A stretch of 64,000 nt of DNA from Lampris incognitus (taxonomy: Eukaryota > Chordata > Actinopteri > Lampriformes > Lampridae), in assembly GCF_029633865.1 (NCBI RefSeq), contig NC_079214.1, positions 27,863,411 through 27,927,410 of the forward strand, given 5' to 3'. Positions 56,092-64,000 of this stretch are shown one piece after another. A program made the translations under genes and the position numbers. Numbering within the stretch: position 1 is the stretch's first letter; each line of letters opens with the position of its first letter. The notes beneath the pieces are model-generated. The model was not told the origin of the DNA and searched no databases. It saw nothing but the letters and a program-made list of their open reading frames with translations.

Positions 56092-56654
56092 GTTTAATTT
56101 ATCTTCTGGTTAACTCCAGCTAACATTCTCATTCCCATCTTACAAAGTAAAGTGCAATTGTACAGTAAGCTGGTTTCACAGGTTAGCTTTGTAAAGGAAA
56201 TGGGATCTCTGGTACATAAGATTATAGAGCAGTTAAGAATGCTACTTTATTTCTTTAATTATGAAGGTTTCACTTCTTCAGAATTTGATTCACAAACAGG
56301 CTAATATTACAAATGCCCTAATTATACAACGGAGCGAAACAGTTAAGACTCGCCAACCCAATCTTTCTCAGTTTGTCATCTTCATTATTAAGACTGATTT
56401 CTTAATTGTTAGAGGCATAAAAGAGTCTTTTTTTGTTTTCAAAGATGTTCTTTTTTTACAGAATGATGAGATCCTCTCATCTTTCCAATAACAAATATGG
56501 GAGATTTAGAATGTATTATTATACCAAATAGATCAAAATAACATATGTTCCACTGAAAATACCCGATTATCCTTCCCACTGAGTTCCACATCCTTTTTCT
56601 TTTTTTTTTAAGTTCATTGTCACTTGCCTCATCTTGACATTACAGCGTGAGACA
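56092..56654. other. No gene recognised
   Basis: AT-rich sequence; the short plus open frame at 56261-56491 has no domain. Confidence 0.35.
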
Positions 56655-57020
56655 GATCATCCATCCATCATCTTAACCGCATATCCTGCTCTCAGGGTCG
56701 CGGGGATGCTGGAGCCTATTCCAGCAGTCATTGGGCGGCAGGCGGGGAGACACCCTGGACAGGCCACCAGACCATCACAGAGCTGACACACACACCCATT
56801 CATTCCTAGGGACAATTTAGTACCGCCAATTCACCTGACTTATACTGTCTTTGGACTGTGGGAGGAAACCGGAGCCCCCAGAGGAAACCCATGCAGACAT
56901 GGGGAGAACATGCAAACTCCACATAGAGGATGACCCACCAAGGTTGGGCTACCCAGGGGCTCGAACCCAGGACCTTCTTGCTGTGAGGCGACCGCACTAA
57001 CCACTGCAGCACTGTGCCGA
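56655..57020 (-). mobile_element. SINE-like repeat (family B2), minus
   Basis: On minus, GTTCGAGCCCCTGGGTAGCC (B box region) is followed by GACTGCTGGAATAGGCTCCA and GAGCAGGATATGCGGTTAAG. It is the same family as 7895-8240. Confidence 0.8.
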
Positions 57021-58197
57021 CAGACAGATCAACCTTGAGTCTATAATTAGGTCTTGCTATTTTGCAGCATTAACCTATACCCCTGCCCTGAAACAGGAAA
57101 TGAATCATCATAATAACTCATATAGGACCAGTTTACTTTTTCCTTTGCTTTTCTACTGACCTCAAGTGTTATTACCTGAAAATTGGCTTCCTCTTTACAA
57201 GCTCAAGCAAATAATGAAAAATACAAAACCTGAGCAGGAAAATGACACCAAAAATATGTTTCATGCTTAGAACATCCAACACCTAAACAGCTACTAAAAA
57301 GCCCACTGATATAAGATATACCTCTGTATCACATATAGTATCTTGAAATCATAACACGAGTCACATGTTATGTCAATAAAATGCATGTCTGACAGGTAGG
57401 ACCTATATAAATACATCATGTGACAGAAATGCAAGTATACATACTTGCAGTTTTCATCCACATTGTAACCTAGATATAGATATTTGCTATATTCAGGTAA
57501 AGAGCAAAATTGAAATTTTTTAACATAGTTAACTGACAAGCTAATGAATATTACTAATATCGATCACTGATACCACTTAATCTTTCTACATGAGTTGTTA
57601 ACACAAAAAATTGATTTGTGCAACGACACAACTCTTATCTGGTGATTTATGTAACGTTTATCTGGACTGAAAACGCTATGACAGTTCATTCAAGATTATC
57701 GCTCATTTGAGATGGTTATATATCTAGGGGTTTTACCTCCTGGGACCCTTCTGTCTATGTGGAGTATTCTAACATAAGGAGTGTTCTGACAGACATTTGC
57801 TTCTTGATCCTAAGAGATTTTTTTTTTGTTAAGGGCATGTAACCGAAATGTACCCAACATGACCAAACAAGCTCAACTCAACCCTCTCTGATGGAATTCC
57901 TTGCTCTTACTCCTGTAGATACCCTTCAGTGTATTTTTAAATAAAATCTTACTGGTTTACTCAAATTATATATCTTGAAAAAAGTCCCACATGTAATTCA
58001 ATTTTTTTTTAAATGTCCTCAATTTGAGCACCTGAAATTAATGTGATGATATTTCAGCTATCTGATGTGCAATGACATTTACCATCGTGTCGCGTTTCAG
58101 ACATCCTGCCGCTGGGAAAATGCTTTCCACCATAGCTCTTAAGGATGACAATAAGGTCACCAAGACACTGGAATCAATGTAAGCTCAGTGAAGAGCT
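57021..58197. other. No gene recognised
   Basis: AT-rich DNA without exons or repeat families that I recognise. Confidence 0.4.
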
Positions 58198-58530
58198 GGG
58201 CAGCGTGATGGCCCAGTGGTTAGCACTGTTGCCTCGTAGCAAGAAGGTCCTGGCTTCGAACCCCAGAGCATCCCAGGTCCTTTCTGTGTGGAGTTTGTAT
58301 GTTCTTCTCGTATCTGCGTGGGTTTCCTCCCACCATCAAAAAAGACATATATGTTAGGGTTAATACTCCTGCCTGTATCCCTTACCAAGGCGATGACAAA
58401 AAACTGGAGTTGGTCCCCGGGCGCTGTACTGCAGCCGCCCACTGCCCCTAGTGTGTGTATAGAGGATGGGTTACATGCAGAGAATGAATTTCCCTGTATG
58501 TATATACAGTGACAATAATGTATCTTCTAC
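58198..58530 (+). mobile_element. tRNA-derived SINE (family B)
   Basis: It starts GGGCAGCGTGATGGCCCAGT, has the B box TTCGAACCCC and the block TTTCCTCCCACCATCAAAAA. Confidence 0.85.
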
Positions 58531-59049
58531 CTTCTTCTAGAGATGATGCCTCCTAACAGCTCCCTTCATGAAACACATGGCAGACCAACGGGGATAGACT
58601 GAGAGAATCTGGACGAATGGTATAAAAAAGTTTCTTTTTTTTCCTTTTCAGACAATATTGACTGATTTAAACTGACAAGTCAGAGACAAAGTGACCGTGA
58701 AATACAAGTACAGAAAAAATAAATGAAAAAACACTTGGGTTTAAGTGACCCACAACCTTAAAAGAGTTAACATTCAAAGGTGATTACAACCAATGAGAAA
58801 TTAAAAAAAAGATAATAAACAATACTTAATGTAGTGCATTAAAAAAAAATTGCCAATATATTGTCTTCGTTGCAAACAATGCCTGGTATGACATTACATC
58901 CCTTCACCTTTATGTCTCCAACACAGAAGAGCTGCTTATTAGAGATGATGGGAAAATACAGAGGACAGACAAAATAACAGAAACAACACAAAGAATGGGG
59001 ATTTAAATGTGAAGTAACCAAATAAAGATCACAAAGACAGCCACAGAGG
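58531..59049. other. No gene recognised
   Basis: AT-rich DNA; a minus open frame at 58839-59021 has no recognised domain. Confidence 0.35.
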
Positions 59050-59335
59050 GAGGTCGGATATGGGTATGTGTCCTGGTCCCTGCACTACCGCCTCCTCTGG
59101 TCAGTCAGGGCACCTGTTCTCGGGGGAGGGGAAGTGGGGGGAATAGCGTGAGCCTCCCATGTGCGATGTCCCCCTGGCGAAACTCCTCGCTGTCAGGTGA
59201 AAAGAAGAGGCTGGAGACTCTACATGTATCGGAGGAGGCATATGGTAGTCTGCAGCCCTCCCTGCATCGGCAGACGGGGTGGAACGACCGGGACAGCTCA
59301 AAAGAGTGGGGTAATCGGCCGGACACAACGTTTTT
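59050..59335 (+). mobile_element. tRNA-derived SINE (family A), 5'-truncated
   Basis: It begins at the block GGTCGGATATGGGTATGTGT without the tRNA-like head and ends with a TATA tail. Confidence 0.83.
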
Positions 59336-59519
59336 TATATATATATATCTTAGGTGGACTATAGCTTAGGGATTGGAGACTGCAAGGTGGTAACAGGGGA
59401 GAACGTAGCTAGGCAGCATCGGATGTTGGTCTGTTGGATAACTTTGGAGACCAAGAAGAGGAAGAAAACTAGATTCCTAAGAATTCAGTTTGACCACTTC
59501 ATTAATGGTATATAATACT

Positions 59520-59670
59520 GTAGCGAATTCGGGGGGCAGCCCGGGAACCACCACAGCCGGGACGCAAACCCGTATCTCCCACTCCGCAAGCGACAACGGT
59601 AACCAGTCGACTAAAGGGTCCGACCCGTTAATTAAGGACCAACGTGTCTACTTATCCATGCACATTACAA
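59520..59670 (-). repeat. tRNA-like SINE (family D), minus
   Basis: It contains AACCAGTCGACTAAAGGGTC and AATTCGGGGGGCAGCCCGGG, as in the array in vegfd intron 7. Confidence 0.8.
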
Positions 59671-60332
59671 TACTCTGACTTCAGCCAACTGGAAACTTCA
59701 ATCTTGAAAAAGCCAAGCCAATCCAATTTTGTTTTTAATTCTTCTTTTCCCTTAAAATCAAATCCTTCATGGTCTATTTTTGTTGTATGCACGACTGTTG
59801 CTCCCTCGAGATGCATTACAAGCCCACTGTAAACATCATAAAGACATTCATGAGAGAACCGCTGAGTGAGCCATTGCAGGAGTCTAGCTTCTAAATGACC
59901 AGCTGCCGCACTTTGGACTGGACCAAGACAGGAACCACTTGGGAAGAGCAGGGTTTTAGGATGTTTCAGCTTTCAGAATTTACATGCAATGATCAGGTAA
60001 ACTGGTCTGCTGGGGGGGACATTGATATTTGATTTTCCAATATATTACTTTGATTCCTTTGTATATTGCTAAGAAAGAAATGCCTGAGATACTAACAGAC
60101 AGATTCAGAATAAATATGTGGAGTGGGATTTCTTCCACATCTACTGCTGAAATATTCTTCACTCATAAAATTCAAAGGATTTCATGTATGAATTCCAATG
60201 TGACACCAGTGCTGTAACACAAGGATTGTATCATGTTATATATCTTGTGATTTTTATCTTTGCATAATCTGCGGGAACTGACTGGAGAACAAAATTTGAA
60301 TTTGAACTTCATAGTGTGGTTCAATACAGCAC
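59671..60332. other. No gene recognised
   Basis: Non-coding as far as I can see; no second MYM exon was found here. Confidence 0.35.
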
Positions 60333-60448
60333 CTGGAACTTTGTGACGCACTGAGAGCTGCAGAAGTTGACGACGTTTTCCTCCGGCAGTGTGGCCTGGT
60401 ACTGCAGTAGAGAATTGCTCTTACAGAAGTGACAAGTGGGTTCTGTGT
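60333..60448 (-). CDS. MYM-type zinc-finger exon (ZMYM-like)
   Basis: On minus, an acceptor CTCCCTGTGTAG at 60449-60460 precedes a 116-nt exon encoding TEPTCHFCKSNSLLQYQATL then PEENVVNFCSSQCVTKFQ, with the donor CCAG|GTGCTG. The C-x2-C ... FCS-x2-C spacing and the FCS...KFQ ending fit MYM/FCS zinc fingers of the ZMYM2/3/4 family (nuclear, chromatin and SUMO-linked). Splice sites and phases (2 to 0) are coherent. No other exon of the gene is recognised, so it could be one exon of a long gene or a relic. Confidence 0.6.
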
Positions 60449-60524
60449 CTACACAGGGAGAGAAATACTATAATGTTTATGGATCACATAGCTGAAATAA
60501 AATACATGCTTGAAAAAAAAAACG

Positions 60525-62210
60525 GTGAGTGAAGGCAGAGCCGAAGATCACATGGTGGAAGCTGAAGAAGGAAGACTGTTGTGTGGAGTTCAGGCAAGAG
60601 TTAAGACAGGCACTGGGTGGTAATGAAGAGTTGCTGGATGGCTGGGCAAGCACTGCAGAAATAGTGAGGGAGACCGCTAGGAAGGTACTTGTGTCATCAG
60701 GACAAAGGAAGGAATACAAGGAGAGTTGGTGGTGGAATGAGGAAGCATAGCAAATTATACAGAGGAAGAAGTTGGCAAAGAAGAAGTGGGATAGTCAGAG
60801 AGATGAAGAAAGTACACAGGAGTACAAGGAGACGCAGCGTAAAGCAAAGAGAGAGGTGGCAAAAGCAAAGGAAAAGGCGTATGGTGAGTTGTATGACAGG
60901 TTAGACACCAAGGAAGGAGAAAAGGACTTGTACCGATTGGCTACTCAGAGGGAACGAGCTGCAAAGGATGTGCAGCAAGTTAGGGCGATCAAGAATAAAG
61001 ATGGAAATGTGCGGACAAGCAAGGAGAGTGTGCTGAGAAGGTGGAAGGAGTACTTTGACGGGCTGATGAATGAAGAAAATTAGAGAGAGAGAGGGTTGGA
61101 TGATGTAGGGATAGTGAATCAGGAAGTGCAGCGGATTAGTAAGGAGAGATTGAGGGCAGCTATGAAGAGGATGAAGAGTGGAAAGGCAGTCGGTCCTGAT
61201 GACGTACCTGTGGAGGCATGGAGATGTTTAGGAGAGATGGCAGTGGGTTTTTTAACTAGAATCTTGGAAAGTGAGAGGATGCCTGAGTGGAGAAGCAGCA
61301 TACTGGTACTGATTTTCAAGAATAGGGGCGATGTGCAGAACTGTAGCAACTACAGAGGTATAAAGTTGATCAGCCACAGCATGAAGATATGGGAAAGAGT
61401 AATAGAAGCTAGGTTAAGAGGAGAGGTGACGATTAGCAAGCAGCAGTATGGTTTCATGACAGGTTGACGGACAAGATCAGGCAGGAGTTTCCATGGACGA
61501 TGATGTTTACGGATGACATTGTGATCTGTAGCGAGAGTAGGGTGCAGGTTGAGGAGAGCCTGGAGAGGTTTGAGGTATGCACTGGAGAGAAGAGGAATGA
61601 AAGTCAGTAGGAGCAAGACGGAATACCTATGCGTGAATGAGAGGGAGGACAGTGGAATAGTGAGGATACAAGGAGTGGGGGTGACGAAGGCATATGAGTT
61701 TAAATACTTGGGGTCAACTGTCCAAAGTAACGGGGAGTGAAGGAGAGAGGTGAAGAAGAGAGTGCAGGCAGGGTGGAGTGGGTGGAGAAGTGTGTCAGGA
61801 GTGATTTGCGACAGAAGGGCACCAGCAAGAGTTAAAGGGAAGGTTTACAAGATGGTTGTGAGACCAGCTATGTTATATAGTTTGGAGACAGTGGCACTGA
61901 CAAAGTTGAAGATGCTAAGCTTTTCACTGGGAGTGATGAAGAAGGACAGGATTACGGACGATTATATTAGAGGGACCGCTCAAGTTGGACGGTCTGGAGA
62001 CAAAGCAAGAGAGGCAAGATTGAGATGGCTTGGACATGTGTGGAGGACATATGCTGGGTATATTGGGAGAAGGATGCTGAATATGGAGCTGCCAGGGAAG
62101 AGGAAAAGAGGAAGATGCAGAAGACAGGACGAAATGGAAACGGATGATCCACTGTGGCGACCCCTAACTGCAGCAGCCGAGCCGCCGAAAGTAGTAGTTA
62201 TCTGTATCAA
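60525..62210 (+). mobile_element. RTE-like LINE, plus copy, 5'-truncated
   Basis: It is the same family as 51776-55010 but in opposite orientation. It ends at the tail AGCCGCCGAAAGTAGTAG. It starts mid-ORF after an A-run. Confidence 0.83.
60529..62200 (+). pseudogene. RTE-like reverse transcriptase, decayed
   Basis: In order: EFRQELRQALGGNEELLDGW (linker), DTKEGEKDLYRLATQRERAA, LRAAMKRMKSGKAVGPDDVP and SNYRGIKLISHSMKIWERVI (RT fingers/palm). Part of the palm between YGFM and WTMMFTDDIVICSES is deleted, so the FTDD box (equivalent of YADD) is joined early. The C-terminal part EFKYLGSTVQSNGE and MLNMELPGKRKRGR follows. Frame changes at 61083-61096, 61467 and 61740. Confidence 0.82.
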
Positions 62211-62213
62211 CCC

Positions 62214-62388
62214 AAAACAACACCGATACAGCACAATCTCTCATGGCAACCAGCTAACCGCTAGGCTGCTGAAAACATGGCTCCACTTCCTGGAAAACTC
62301 TAAGCAGTGCCTACGTCAGCACTCTGAACGTCTGCCTTAAAGGAGCAGCAGCCCATGGTGAATCTATCGTCAATTGGGTATCACCACA
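62214..62388 (-). repeat. 3' LTR of the second gypsy element, truncated
   Basis: 175 bp matching 63604-63778; about 66 bp of the LTR are missing at the side facing the RTE LINE. Confidence 0.86.
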
Positions 62389-62444
62389 CAGGCCTCCCCC
62401 TGAATTCACCGTCACGAAAAAATACAAAACAGTAATGTAACACA

Positions 62445-63521
62445 TCAGTAATCAGTGAAACACAAACAGCCAACAGGCGAACAGTCCCCAGTGAAACTGT
62501 CAACGTCTCGGGGGGCGGACCAGGCGGCCAAAACAACTGCGCTGAATGGGTATAGGGGCGGGGTCAGGGGACAGAGCTTGGAGCCCGGGCAGGGGCTGAG
62601 GCTGGGCCGGGGGCCCAAGAAGGGGGGCATCCACGCCGCGAGGGCAGGGCCAGTTCGACCGGTCCACCGAGACCCGCTCCGGCTTGCCCCCCATGTCCAC
62701 CACAACGTTCTTAGCCCCCACTTCCAGGACGCGTAAGGGCCCGTCGTAGGGGGGCTGCAGGGGGGTACAGTGGCTGTCGTGATGGATGAAGACGTACCTG
62801 ACCGACAGCAGATTCTTGGGGACGTAGGACTGAGGGAGACACGGGTGAGATGTAGGGATCGGAGCGAAGCGTTGGCACCATCCCGGGCCACAGCCCGATG
62901 AGAAGCTGCAGACCAGGGGGCCACGGCGTCAGGGAGAAACTCATCCGGGACACGCAGCAGCTGGCCGTAAACCAGCTCAGCAGACAAGGACTGGAGGTCT
63001 TCCTTGGGGGCGGAGCGTAGGCTGAGCATGACCCACGGGAGGCGATCGACCCAGTTGCTGTCAGTGAGGCTGGCAGGAAGAGCGGCCTTCATAGACCGAT
63101 GAAACCGCTCACCAAGTCCGTTGCCCTGCGGGTTGTACGCTGTGGTGCGGTGGAGCTTCACCCCCAGCCCCTCAGCGACTGCAGTCCAGAGGTTCGACGT
63201 TAACTGCGGGCCCCTGTCGAAGGTGAGTGCGCCGTATTTTCCCACAGCCGGGGGGGCTTCCAGTAGCCCCATAGCTCGGGCCGTCGTCCGGGCATCCAAC
63301 GCCGCCACCACATGGAAATACCTCGTAACGTCCTGCGTTATTCCTCCCAGCTCGAACTGGGCTTCAATGTGCTGAAACCATGGCCAGGGACTGTGCTGCC
63401 AAAACTCGGGCAACTTCACCGTTGCTGCTGAGATGCTAGCACTAACATGAGCCATCCCGTTAGCGTCACTCGGAGCCGGAGCGGTGTCGTCATCGCTTTG
63501 GGTCGACATGTTCGTTGTCAA
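62445..63521 (-). pseudogene. Fused gag-integrase ORF of gypsy element
   Basis: A 358-codon minus frame begins MTTNMSTQSDDDTAPAPSDA. Its first ~95 residues are gag (LPEFWQHSPWPWFQHIEAQF, FHVVAALDARTTARAMGLLE, VGKYGAL). It then jumps to the second half of the integrase core (TFDRGPQLTSNLW, HRTTAYNPQGNGLGERFHRS) with the second Asp and the Glu region. Protease, RT, RNase H and the first half of integrase are missing. After about residue 215 the frame probably shifts, because the sequence no longer looks integrase-like. Confidence 0.85.
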
Positions 63522-63537
63522 CGTGCGGGGTCACCAA

Positions 63538-63778
63538 TGTGGGAGTGCAGGAATGAGGAGACGGAGAGATCGAGTCGAGTCAATTCTGTTTACTCGCCAC
63601 ACAAAACAACACCGATACAGCACAATCTCTCGTGGCAACCAGCTAACCGCTAGGCTGCTGAAAAACATGGTTCCACTTCCTGGAAAACTCTAAGCAGTGC
63701 CTACGTCAGCACTCTGAACGTCTGCCTTAAAGGAGCAGCAGCCCCTGGTGAATCTATCGTCAATTGTGTATCACCACA
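63538..63778 (-). repeat. 5' LTR of the second gypsy element
   Basis: 241 bp; its inner two thirds match 62214-62388 almost base for base. Confidence 0.88.
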
Positions 63779-64000
63779 ATACTTCCCCCTACTCCTTTTC
63801 CAACACGTAACAAATAATCTGATGCGTGTCCGACATTTTTTCTGTAAGAAGTCGGGTAGTTGTGAAGCATCTAGTGTGTTGGTGTAGAGTTCTGTGCTTG
63901 TCACGTGTCACTCTCAACCTTCACCGCTGGCTAGCAGAAATGCTAACTGAGCACGTAATCTCTCCCTGCCAGTACATAGCCTCTCCAACAGCGAGCCCTA
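63779..64000. other. No gene recognised at window end
   Basis: Short flank of the gypsy element; nothing recognised. Confidence 0.35.

Larger units (their letters stand above)
62214..63778 (-). mobile_element. Ty3/gypsy (mag-like) deletion derivative
   Basis: The full 5' LTR (63538-63778, minus) and a truncated 3' LTR (62214-62388) flank a single fused ORF. LTR ends are TGTGG...CCACA. A purine tract (AGGGGGAGGCC on minus, about 62390-62401) adjoins the 3' LTR. TGGTGACCCCGCACGTTG just inside the 5' LTR is a likely tRNA primer-binding site. The left end is cut off at the LINE tail. Confidence 0.85.

Overview
The window is nuclear DNA of a ray-finned (teleost) fish. The signs are GT-AG split exons, Tc1/mariner, hAT, Penelope, L2-like, RTE-like and Ty3/gypsy elements, several tRNA-derived SINE families, and long CA, GA and TA microsatellites. 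No prokaryotic gene organisation is present. All identifications come from reading translations and repeats by eye; no database was searched.

Host genes. (1) A THAP-domain gene starts at 642 (+) with two exons (642-843, 953-1046); its second intron is filled with transposons and the rest of the gene is not visible. (2) Six pirin (pir) exons lie on + between 18820 and 40461, spread out by transposons. Several carry damage: a Gly in place of the metal-binding Glu, a TG instead of AG acceptor, a GC donor, a deletion/frameshift with a lost GT donor in the penultimate exon, and a run-on last exon. I read this as a decaying pirin pseudogene. (3) Downstream on the same strand is an apparently intact eight-exon vegfd gene (42262-50072, 323 residues), with signal peptide, N-terminal propeptide, VEGF homology domain and a short Cys-rich tail. 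The pir-vegfd order and orientation match, as I recall, the mammalian X-linked PIR-VEGFD neighbourhood, which supports both calls. (4) A lone MYM-type zinc-finger exon is on - at 60333-60448.

Transposon layout. At 1.2-6.4 kb a Penelope element is split by a 3.9-kb Ty3/gypsy chromovirus that has lost its reverse transcriptase. At 9.5-15.4 kb a non-LTR retrotransposon carries a Penelope element, which carries a SINE and an L2 tail, which carries a palindromic Penelope-tail insertion. At 15.4-17.9 kb is a dead hAT transposase. Four different Tc1/mariner elements sit at 20.0, 28.9, 35.4 and 37.5 kb. A ~7-kb LINE on - fills 24.9-32.4 kb. Intron 7 of vegfd (46605-50062) holds an inverted array of a tRNA-like repeat. 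RTE-like LINE copies in opposite orientation lie at 51.8-55.0 (-) and 60.5-62.2 kb (+), a MITE with a nested SINE at 55.4-56.1 kb, and a second gypsy deletion derivative (gag joined to integrase) at 62.2-63.8 kb.

The most interesting signals are the stepwise decay of pirin beside an intact vegfd, a stop-free in-frame 168-nt intron inside the vegfd receptor-binding domain, and the autonomous-looking mobility of short Penelope tails with 13-14 bp target-site duplications.
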